From NCBI GenBank assembly GCA_941918925.1, contig OW799234.1, positions 60,368,968 to 60,432,967 of the forward strand: a stretch of DNA of 64,000 nucleotides. Reading direction: 5' to 3'. The stretch is from Phyto melanocephala (taxonomy: Eukaryota; Arthropoda; Insecta; Diptera; Rhinophoridae). The notes under the pieces were generated by a model. The model searched no databases. It worked only from the letters and a program-made list of their open reading frames with translations, and was not told where the DNA came from. The position numbers were made by a program, and so were the translations under genes. Positions 1 to 10,400 of this stretch are shown here, piece by piece; position 1 is the first letter of the stretch, and each line of letters opens with the position of its first letter.

Positions 1-154
1 CTGACCAATCTGTAGAAGTTTCTCAGCTATACAATTTTGACGTTTTTTTTCGGGCCTTGAAATGTGGTTTTTTGCAATCCAGCAATTTTGGGCAAATTGA
101 TGGTTTTCTGAGAGAATTTTTTGTTTACTCTAATTTAACCAAAGTTTGGTTAAG

Positions 155-241
155 TCATGGTGTTATTACAGAAGGTGATAGCGTAAAGGAGAGTGATTTT
201 CGGCTCTCTTTTTTTATGTATGAAGTTTGACAATTTCCGGA
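155..241 (+). repeat. Left copy of an 84-bp inverted repeat pair
   Basis: About 84 bp here reappear as the reverse complement at 5821-5904, roughly 92 percent identical by eye. A shared stretch is GATTTTCGGCTCTCTTTTTT. The pair brackets the first exon of the zinc-finger gene. They are probably two copies of one repeat in opposite orientation; termini of a single 5.7-kb element are less likely because the intervening DNA is a patchwork of other elements. Confidence 0.75.
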
Positions 242-270
242 CCATATATATATACCATATTGATCCTTAC

Positions 271-590
271 TCTACGTCTTGACGAGCCATCGATTTGTTT
301 AGACTAGAACAAAACGTCGGCAGAGCAACTGTCAAAAAATTGTTAATTTTCTTTGATATGGAGAAAACGCGTAAAGAGTATTTTGTTGCTATTTTCTTTC
401 TCTCTCTCTTTCTTTCCTATTCAAAATGCCTTTTAATATCAGACATCGTTGTTCGAACAAATGTTCTGACAACGCTGTTTGAACAAGAACAAAACATCGA
501 CAACAGCGGTCCACACCAGGCATATTCATGTGCGCACAAAAAATTGTTCGTTGTTCAAACAAATCGATGGCTGGTGTAGACCGTAGGTTA
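271..590. mobile_element. Candidate MITE, about 315 bp, inverted termini
   Basis: The ends contain GCCATCGATTTGTTT (near 286) and its reverse complement AAACAAATCGATGGC (near 560). Internally there are further partly inverted motifs built on GAACAA. No coding capacity is believable; the short open frames across it are incidental. Exact ends and target duplication were not resolved. Confidence 0.5.
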
Positions 591-599
591 TGCATTAGT

Positions 600-960
600 C
601 TATGATAAAATATGTTGCTTTTTAAAATTTTTATTTTTTCTAGCAAGAATAAAAGTTATTTTTTGTTTTTTATTTTTTTGAGCAAAAATACAAGTTATTT
701 TTTGCTTTTTATTTTTTTTATCAAAAATAAAAGTTATTTTTTTTTTGATTTTTATTTGTTTGAGCAAAAATAAAAGTAATTTTTTGATTTTTATTTTTTC
801 GATCAAAAATAGAAGTTATTTTTTGATTTTTATTTTTTGGAGCAAGAATTAAAGTTATTTTTTGCCTTTTATTTTTTTATTAAAAATAAAAATTATTTTT
901 TGCTTTTTATTTTTACGAGCAAAAATAAAAGTTATTTTTTAATTTTTATTTTTTCGAGCC
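600..960. repeat. Left AT-rich minisatellite array, unit about 37 bp
   Basis: Roughly nine degenerate units of the form GAGCAAAAATAAAAGTTATT followed by TTTTGATTTTTATTTTTT. The same unit recurs in reverse complement at 1376-1900, so the two arrays could fold back on each other around 961-1375. Confidence 0.8.
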
Positions 961-1125
961 AATATCAAGTATATTTTAAAAATCAGAATTTAGTTTTACT
1001 ATCATAAGAGCTTCCAAATTGTCCACTGACAAATTGTACCGCAACTCTCCTAGAACCAGTTTGAGGGCTGAAAAGGATCTCTCTACAGTAACTTGTGTCG
1101 CAGGTAGAGAATGCACAACAGTCTA
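961..1125 (-). pseudogene. hAT transposase C-terminal (dimerisation domain) relic
   Basis: The minus strand reads from about 1120 down to a TAA near 975 as about 50 residues including ATQVTVERSFSALK, then LRYNLSVDNLEALMIVK. This matches the hAT-family C-terminal dimerisation region, where a (C/V)ERSFSALK-type motif is characteristic. No upstream catalytic region was recognised, so this is only the 3' tail of a transposase gene. It lies exactly between the two inverted minisatellite arrays. The family assignment rests on motif recall. Confidence 0.7.
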
Positions 1126-1375
1126 TGTAGCCAGGGAAGTACATATTTCTTACTGTTGTTTTAAAAACTTTTCAGCAATCATGTAGGATGATTTACTAAA
1201 TACCTGAACAACTTCGTAACTCAAGCAAACTAGCGCCCACCATTGATATAGAATACATAGTATACAAAAATGTGAGAAATCACAAAAAATGTGATCATCA
1301 TGGGGATTTTTTATACACATTTAAATAAATACTTGATATTAACTAAATTATTGTAACACGTACATTTCGTTAGAA

Positions 1376-1900
1376 AATAACTTTTATTTTTGCTCAAAAA
1401 AATAAATATCAAAAAATACCTTTAATTCTTGCTCGAAAAAATAAAAAGCAAAAAATAACTGTTATTTTTGATAAAAAAAAATAAAAATTTTAAATTTTGA
1501 TCAAAAAAATAAAAATCAAAAAACAACTTTTATTTTTTATCAAAAAAAAAAAAAAAAAATCAAAAAATAATTTTTATTTTTGATCGAAAAAATAAAAATC
1601 AAAAAATAACTTTTATTTTTGATCGAAAAAATAAAAATCAAATATAACTTTTATTTTTGATCGAAAAAATAAAAATCAAAAAATAACTTTTATTTTTGAT
1701 CGAAAAAATAAAAATCAAATATAACTTTTATTTTTGATCGAAAAAATAAAAATCAAAAAAAAGCTTTTATTTTTGCTCAAAAAAATCAAAATCAAAAAAT
1801 AACTTATTATTTAAAAAAAAATAAAAATCAAAAAAAAACTTTTTTGATCGAAAAATAAAAAGCAAAAAATAGCTTATTTTTGCTTAAAAAATAATTACCA
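1376..1900. repeat. Right AT-rich minisatellite array, inverted relative to 600-960
   Basis: About 14 units such as ATAACTTTTATTTTTGATCG followed by AAAAAATAAAAATCAAAA, the reverse complement of the left array unit. Units are most regular around 1560-1740. Left array, unique core and right array together resemble the layout of Drosophila foldback elements, without any shown homology. Confidence 0.8.
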
Positions 1901-1977
1901 AAAAATAAATGTTATCTGATTTGTATGAAAAAAGAAATAATAATGTTGTTGTTGCTTTTCAAACAAAAAGTGTCTTA

Positions 1978-2406
1978 CATTAGGTTTACATGATGAATTT
2001 TTATGACGTCCAATTTTGGACGTCATTTTTTGTTTGATAGCAAGCGGTGTAGAGAAGAAAGGGGGGTAGAAAAATAGACATGGTTTCTGTTGTCATGGTT
2101 TTTTTCTGACACTTCGCTTTACACTTTTTTCTCTTCTTTCTGTTACGTTTTATTTTTATATTCTCATCAACTGGATTGTGCTTTTTGACTCATAAAAAAC
2201 AATATTAAACAGTAATAAGTTTTTTCAAAATTCAAAATAAAGAAAATAAAAAATATTAAATATATAAATTTAATAGTCTACAATATAAATTAGAAATTAG
2301 ACGTCCAAAAAAAAAAACATCGTATAATTTGAGTAGTTTTTGGTAACAACTTTAAAAGGGAATTAAAAAAATTGGACGTCATAAAACTCATCATGTAAAT
2401 TGTGTG
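1978..2406. mobile_element. 429-bp MITE with TTA target duplication
   Basis: Terminal inverted repeats of about 36 bp contain TTTACATGATGA and ATGACGTCCAA at both ends. The element is flanked by TTA at 1975-1977 and 2407-2409. The related repeat at 28.5 kb reads straight through this point (GTGTCTTATAATAATAG), which supports the boundaries. A 3-bp TTA duplication is typical of PIF/Harbinger elements, so that superfamily is the working call. An internal short palindrome TGACGTCCAA-TT-TTGGACGTCA lies at about 2004-2025. Confidence 0.75.
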
Positions 2407-2665
2407 TTATTATAATAGAACTTTGTACGCTATGTTTATTGTGCTGTCGTATTTAATGAGCAGAGACCACTGATAAACGGCTAAGCCAAGCCACAACAGT
2501 TTTTGTAAGCCGTCGCCGTCCATTGTATAATTTTATCGGGCCGACATCCAAATTTGAGCGCAGTTGCTAATTTTTGATAACAAATCACTGGTGGCGTCAA
2601 ATAAGATCGGCTAAGGACTCTACTGTTTTTGTTTATCAAACAAAATTTCATTTCTTTGTAATTTA

Positions 2666-3198
2666 CAAGGCGAATTCAACATTAGGTGATGTTAAGAAGC
2701 CAGCTGATTGTTTTTTGCTCGTTTTATTTTTACGGCTCAATGTCAAAGTTTGTTTACATTTAAATTAATTTTTATGTGCGTTAATTGAAAATTTTTATAA
2801 AAGTGGTAAAATTTGTGGGAAAAAATTTAAAAAATTCTAATATTTGTGCAATAACTTATTGGAAAATAAGTAAAACACATTTTATAATTTAAATAAACAA
2901 CATTTGTAATGTTTTTAATTCAGAAAATGCAAAATTTCCGTTGTGTTTGTCCTAGTGATTAAAACTTGTGAAAATTGTGAAAAATGTGATATAAAACACA
3001 AATATGTGATATAAACTGGCACAAATTTATGTTATAAATTAAAAATACTTATTTTTTTTTTAAATTTTCGCGTAAATTTATAAAAATAAAATTTTAATTA
3101 AAAGTAAACAAAAAATTTGTTTTTTTGTGTTTTGACATTCTCTTGGCCTTTTTGTGTTTGTTGCAGGGATGATATCACCTGATATTGAATTCGCCTTG
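2666..3198 (+). mobile_element. 533-bp hAT-type MITE, copy 1
   Basis: Ends are CAAGGCGAATTCAA and its inverse, flanked by a perfect 8-bp duplication GTAATTTA (2658-2665 and 3199-3206). The host repeat, compared with its 28-kb copies, shows a single GTAATTTA at the empty site. Eight-base duplications and CA...TG ends are typical of hAT elements. There is no transposase, so it is non-autonomous. The second copy at 5185 has the same length in opposite orientation. Confidence 0.9.
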
Positions 3199-3275
3199 GT
3201 AATTTATTTACTTGAGTCTGCCATTACAACATCTAAAATGTACTTTTCGCACAAACTGGCTATTATTTTGTTTTT

Positions 3276-4032
3276 ATACCCTTCACACAGTGAAAGAGGG
3301 TATATATAGGTTTGTCATTCCGTGTGAAATTTCTACAATTTTCATTTCCGACCCCATAAAGTATATATTTTCTGAAAGCTTATGAATAGGGGAGTCGATT
3401 AAGCTCTGTCAGTCTGTCCGTCTGTCCGTGTGTATGTTGAAATCAACTTTTTGAAGCCCCCCGACATAGGTTGGACCCGGATAAGGTATTAAAATATCAG
3501 AAATATTCGGGAGTAGATCGCTATTGAAAACATTGGTACATAAACAACTGAGATATGAGCAAAAACCCACGACCACCTCGATTTTTTTTTCACAAAAACA
3601 ACATTACAACAACAACATACATACATACAAACATGTATACTGGTTAGAGAAAACGTGGCATCGAATCCCAGCTGAGCCAAAAAATTTTTTTTTTGAATTT
3701 TTTTTGAATTTTTTTTTTATTTTTTATTTAATATATTATTTATATTTTTATTATTTTTAATTTTTTTTTTATTTTTTTTGGTTTTATATATATTATATAT
3801 ATAATAATTTTTTTTTTAAATTTTTTTTAACATTTTTTTTTATTATTTTTTTTTTTTTTTGTTTTTTTAACATACATACGTGAATTTATAATTTTACAAT
3901 GGGATGTTTTTATATATGTATGTACGAATTTCATATGGGATGAATGGTGACATAAACTACTGTTATTGCGTGACTACACGTTGTGAAGGGTATATAAGAT
4001 TCGGCACGGCCGAATATAGCGCTCTTGTTTTT
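3276..4032 (+). mobile_element. DINE-1/mini-me-like element
   Basis: It starts TATACCCTTCACACAGTGAA and ends GGCCGAATATAGCGCTCTTG. A GTCTGTCCGTCTGTCC block near 3410, an AT-rich low-complexity middle (3680-3870) and the late motif GATTCGGCACGGCCGAATAT are shared with the other copies listed here. Dipteran mini-me and DINE-1 elements are known to carry GTCY and TA proto-microsatellites and to belong to the helentron group. It is non-coding and inserted within copy D of the GATTCAC family. Confidence 0.8.
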
Positions 4033-4414
4033 GGCATTATGAAAGAAAATATTTATATTTATAATTGTTTTACATCAGCTGATTTAAATTCAAAATAGCA
4101 CACTTAATTATGAGGGGTTGTTCACAATAGTCTTAATTTTTCATGCTATTATTATAGGACATATGACTTTATGACACTACTGTGAATCCCCCAATTGTTA
4201 CGGTCCCTGTTTTAAATTCAATTCGATACAATTATTTTGGCCGGCTAAGCCGATTTTTTGTATGAGCTGAACAAAATATAGCTAGCCGTTCAGCTATCGG
4301 CTCACAGCCAGCTTTCAGCCACCGCCGCGCTTTTTAATAGTCCGCCGCCGTTCAAAATAGTTAGCGCACTACAAAGTGTACCCTTGCTTTTTGTTATTTG
4401 ACAATTTTTAAAGT

Positions 4415-7400
4415 ATGGAAGAACCAATATTATTTAATGAAAATATTTGCCGTGTTTGTCTGGAGGAAAAAGGAATATTTTATTGGAATGAAGAAATTGT
4501 CGAATTCTCTGGTATTAGCTACAAAGATTGCTACTATAAATACATTGGATCAGAGGCAAATGGTAATACAACTGAAGCAAATTTCAAACTTACATTAATT
4601 TCATCTTTATTGACTACAGATCAATTCCCACAAAGGCTATGTGAATTATGTTCTAATGGATTTAAAAATGCCTATTTATTATTTGAAAAAGCTTTAGAAT
4701 CTTTAACACTTCTTCAAACTGCTCTTATAATGAAAGAAAATAAATCCCATCCTTTCTCAATCTCAAAAGAGGAAGCCGAACTGCAAATTTCTAGCAGTAG
4801 TGATTGTGATTACAAAACATATACATTAGGAGTTGAAATTTCTATAGATAATGATATGAACGATGTAGAAGAGGTAGAATGCTCTACTCGTGTGGATGAC
4901 TCCGAAAGATTACTACAAATAGAAAATTCTTCGGACATCGAAGAAGAAATACTAACATCTAAAAAGAGTGAAAATGAACATTTTGTTAAAATGAAAATCA
5001 GCGAATTTCCTGCCAATGATATATTGGGACAGAAAAATAAATTATCTTCCAAGCATGGCAGAAGAAAAAACTATCTGTGCGCATATTGCTGTAAGTATAG
5101 GATTTTAACAGCTTTTTAAATTTTGATAATAAATAAATCGTTTTGATATGGAATTTCAATCCTTGAGTTTAATATTGTATCCAGCAAGGCGAATTCAATA
5201 TCAGGTGATATCATCCCTGCAACAAACACAAAAAGGCCAAGAGAATGTCAAAACACAAAAAAACAAATTTTTTGTTTACTTTTAATTAAAATTTTATTTT
5301 TATAAATTTACGCGAAAAGTTTTAAAATAAATAAGTATTTTTAATTTATTTCCTTAATTTGTGCCAGTTTATATCACATATTTGTGTTTTATATCACATT
5401 TTTCACAATTTTCAGAACTTTAAATCACTTGGACAAACACAACGGAAATTTTGCATTTTTTGAATTAAAAACATTACAAATGTTGTTTATTCAACTTATA
5501 AAATGTGTTTTACTTATTTTCCAATAAGTTATTGCACAAATATTAGTATTTTTTATATTTTTTTCCACAAATTTTAACACTTTTATAAAAATTTTCAATC
5601 AACGCACATAAAAATTAATTTAAATGTAAACAAACTTTGACATTGTGCCGTAAAAATAAAACGAACAAAAAACAATCAGCTGGCTTCTTAACATCACCTA
5701 ATGTTGAATTCGCCTTGGTATCCAGGGTACACTTATACAAGGTGGCGGTGCCAGCCCAGCTGACAATTTTTTTGTGTTCTGGAGTATGTCAAAATACATA
5801 TTAAAAAAATAATTTCAACTCCGAAATTGTCAAACTTCATACATAAAAAAGAGAGCCGAAAATCGCTAACCTTTACGCTATCACCTTATGTAATTACACC
5901 ATGATTGTATCTATCACGAATTTATTTGCCTTTAAAATTTAAGACATAAAAATCAAAGAATATGTTCAGAGAATAGAAGCAAAAATGTTAATGAAAATTT
6001 ATCGAAAACTCGAAATAATCAATTTTAAATATAAAAAAAGGAAATACTTATCTTATTTATCTAAAATTACATTGATTTTTGAAAGAAAAAAAAATTGGAA
6101 GTAGTGCAAAGAGAATTACATTTTACAGACTTCTAAATCAATAGTGTAAAATCATTTATTTTAGATAACTCCCTAAATGCGAAATAATTTGTTAAAATGA
6201 TGTGCTAAAAAATGAATGCAATATCATGTTAAACATCTTAAACAATTCATGTAAACAAACAAAATCAACTTGTGAAACATCCGATGCTTTTCGCCAAATA
6301 TGCATCAGTTCTATGCACCTTTTAGAATTGAGTAGAGTTCATTAATTTTAATATATGAAAACAAATGATCTTTAATTATACGCTAATGTTAAAATCATTT
6401 GTATTTTTATCCAAATTTTATCACTTCGTCACCAGTTGAACTCCTAAAAATAACATTTTGCCATAGTTTTTTTGCTGGGTACATAAACGATTTTAATAAA
6501 TAATTTAATATTTTTATTTTATTAAAAATAGAAAAAAAGTATGTATGTTCTTTTTTGCTGGCAGCGGCTAGTAATGAAATTCGACAATATTTCTGACAGT
6601 CTTCCAAAACTCTCACATATACATATTTATATATACATATATATGTATATATATGTATTGTCATTCCGTGTGAAATTTCTACATATTCATTTCCGAATGC
6701 CTCTGTATTTCGCTTATTTTTACCACAAAAATTAAAATTTTCCAACCCTAGAATAAATTATAGACCTGGTTGTTACTATTTATAAATTAAGTATGCCTCT
6801 AGAGATACCCATGAATAATTTTTTACAAATTGGTCACTAATCGGCAAAGTTAAAGATGAAATTTTTTTGAAAAAATAAATATTTTTTTTAATATATCAAA
6901 ATTTTTTAAACCGTTATTATAAGCCATTATCTTAGAAATAATTTGAAATAAAAACTAAAAAATCGGTTTAAAATCAACTGATATACATATAAGCACGAAA
7001 GTACAACTGCTTCGGGTTTTTTTTTCTTAAAATTTACAAGATATTTTTCAGTTTCAATACAACTCAGAGAGCCAATATGGGGTTTAAATGAAAGGGCTTG
7101 AATATTAAATTATTGTAGTATGATATGAAAAGAAAAAAACAGATAGACTCGTAGTTTAAATGGCGAATATAAACGTCAAATATAGTAGTTACGACCTTGT
7201 CCCCTTCAACCGCCGCAATATTATTTTATTTATTTATTCCGTAATATAAAGCCTACGTGGCCAAAATAACAATATTACATATGTAGTAATAAAACCTGAG
7301 ATTCAAAAGTATTATTTTATATTAACACAGATAAGAAATAATGAATTAAATAAGCATATAATAGTTAATACCATAATAATTATTATAGTAGATTGAGGGA

Positions 7401-10400
7401 TACCCAGCCATAAAAATCTAATCACAATTAAAGTTTAATATTAAAAGAAGGTCCCATTCAGTAACAATACACATAACCTAAACCAATGAGATAAAATCCT
7501 ATTAGGATATAGAATCAAAGTAATTATGCAAAAGTATTAGTATAAACAAGTATTCGGCCGTGCCGAATCTGATAATACCCTTCACCATCATGTACATAGG
7601 TATAATCCCATGGTGTCTGAAACGAAATGGCGGAGCGAACATACTTATGTATGTTAAAATATAAAATCAAAGATGGCGTCGGAAAAAATAAAGAAATAGC
7701 GTATTGCATGAAATCTAAAATCTAGGCTAAGCTACGATGTAGTCATTATACCTATGTACATTACTTTGAAGGGTATTATCAGATTCGGCACGGCTGAATA
7801 TATATTCTTATATAAAGTTTTTAATTCAAAATAATAGTAATTGTTTAAAGAATTTTGTTTTAACTCAAAATAATACTCTTCTTTTGTTATAAGGGTATTC
7901 ACTAAAATATAAAAATGTTCGCATTGAGATTTTTGAGCTGATAGAATAGAAGGAATAAGGTGAAATTTTTACAATGGTTCGATATTAATGTTGTTGTTAT
8001 TAAGTTAACAAATTTAAATTTTAAGTTAGTACCCTCTTGTCGATCAATTGCGACATGTATATTTTTAGACTTCATTTCCAAAAGAAAATAGGAAACAAAA
8101 GTATGTTATTTTACAGATGCAAATATATAACAGTAGTATGTAGAAAATTAATGCATAATAAAAAAAAATATTTTGCAATAACAACATTGAAATATATGGG
8201 CTAATCCTGCGTTACGGACGTTACATTCGCACTCAAATTTGCATGTTAAGATTGACACAGCTGGCGTTTACATTGGTATATTTTCATGAAATTTTTTGCA
8301 AAATGCAGTTCTTTGGGAGTACTTTAAAACTTGTTTTAAACTTAAAGGTTAACTGATTTTGAAAAAAATGTTATTCCAGCTTAAAGTTTCGTTACGGACG
8401 TTACAAAAAATGGAAGTCGATTTTAAGGCTTATGTGTATTTGTACATTTTTTAGCTAATTTTGCATAATAAACAAAAAAGTCCATATACAAGAAATTAAG
8501 TGGAATATATGACCATATCAATCCAGCTTAGAAAAGAAGGCTAAGTAGTACCGTTAAACAAAAATCTTAATTTTTGTCTGTTACGGACGTTACGTTGCGG
8601 ACGTTACATTTTTCCATTAAACCAAATTGTGTATATAAAAAACATTCATGTATTTAAAAATCTTTTTAGCTTTGTAATTATTAATTTATTAGTTACAAAA
8701 AAATTATAGAATATTTCATTACTCTTATATTAGCTTATATTCATTTATTTATTTGTTTATTTAACTGTTTAACATTGTATCTTATGCTTAATAGACCCAG
8801 CTATTCGAGCTACTTTTATCGTATTGTCGTTGGAAAAGTCCGAAAAATAATGATATGATTTATTTATTTAAATTTCATTTAATAACCGAGCCCTAATGGT
8901 TATGAGTTTACAACAATGTGCAATAATTATAAAATTAATAACTAAGAAATATGAAAGTGGCAATATAATAAAAATTAAATTAACAATATGATTCATTATT
9001 CAAAATTAATAACAAAAAAATTTGATATAATAAAGAGTAACATAAGCTAATATATAAGTATATATGTACACAGGGAGCATTTATAAAGTAGATAAGTACT
9101 CAAGGAAAATAGATTTAACTTTGGGCAAAGGAAAAGAAAACTTTTTAAGATCATTAGGGAGTCCATTCCAAATGCGAGAAATTCTGACAACAAAAGAATG
9201 TTCATATGCAGACCTAAAAATTCTGTTCTTGGACATCTAGTGTAAATAGTTTTATAAAATATTAAAAGTAGTCTTAATTTAACAAACGAGGTAAAAGACA
9301 AACCAAGAAATTGTGCAACATAAGAGGAAACATGATCACGCAACCTTAAATTATAGATTTAAGAGCTGGAATATTTTTTACATTTATCCATGTTTTTGAT
9401 ATTTCGTCAGATATAGTTTTGACATAGTTTTCACCAACGTAAATTAAGAAAACGCCATTTATTTTTATTTTTTTTTTTGCTAATTTGTAAAAATCTCTAG
9501 CGTTTTTTAAGATGAGATTTTGGGCTTTTACTAGTTGCCAAACTTTTCGCTTAACAACAGCACCAACACCATCCACCGCTCCTTTTCCATGCTAAGTAGT
9601 AACAAAATTCCTAATTTCTAACGGAAAATTCAGTACGTAAACATTGCATGCATGGGCGTACCGCCAAATATTTCAAGGGAAACATGGGAGTTGCGGTTTA
9701 CAACATGGTTATTAATTACTAATTATTGATTTTTAGGAATTATTTTATGTTTCTGAAGAATTTGAAATTCATCTCAATTTAAGTTGCATATTGGAGGATC
9801 GCATATTATTTAAACACACTTTTTCTTACTTTGAGGTGAAGTTTCTCGGATTCTCGGCAACCTAGAGCAATTTTAAGCCCATATTCAGATTCAGCAGATG
9901 AAAATCCATTATAAACACTTACTTCCAACTCATAATATTAAAATAAAATTTTTGGATATTTTCATGCCGTTGCGGACGTTACACACTTTGTCATTTAACC
10001 AGCAAAAAAATCTATGACAAAGAAGTAAATTTGCAGGGCTTCAACTGGTGACGAAGTGATTAAATTTAGGTGAAAACACTAATGATTTTAACATTAGCGT
10101 GTCATTGGAGATCATGTGTTTACATGAATATTGTAATGAACTGCATTCTATTTTAACAAGTGCACAGAACTCATGGATAAATGGTGAAAAGCATCCGCTG
10201 TTACGTGAGTTAATGTTGTTTGTTTACATGAATTGTATCCCAGCAAAAAAAATTAGAAGTAGTGCAAAGCGAATTACATTTTCATGACTTCTAAATCAAT
10301 TGTGTAAAAGCATTCATTCTAAATGACTTCCCAAATGTGAATTAATTTGTCATAATTGATGTGTTTAAAAATGAATGTAACATCATGCTAAATATCTTTT

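Larger units (their letters stand above)
1936..4190 (+). mobile_element. GATTCAC-family TIR transposon, copy D, interrupted three times
   Basis: Non-coding repeat that aligns through its length to the copies at 28.4-30.2 kb (shared stretches include AATAGAACTTTGTACGCTAT and CACTGGTGGCGTCAAATAAG). It lacks the left terminus and ends on the right at a CACTACTGTGAATCCCCCA terminus near 4190. Three other elements sit inside it: a 429-bp MITE (1978-2406), a 533-bp hAT-type MITE (2666-3198) and a DINE-1-like copy (3276-4032). The 28-kb copies give the uninterrupted sequence for each site. Confidence 0.8.

Noticed and set aside
3489..3680. Recurrent frame beginning [10 protein letters not shown], also at 22141-22437 and 63109-63336
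   Set aside because: It recurs because it lies in similar DINE-1-like copies; the frames diverge or shift between copies and contain no domain, so it is not a conserved protein.
5091..5119. Extension of the first ZAD exon by KYRILTAF to a stop
   Set aside because: It would cut finger 1 in half. Splicing at the strong GTAAGTATAG donor restores a perfect finger with the exon at 17044.
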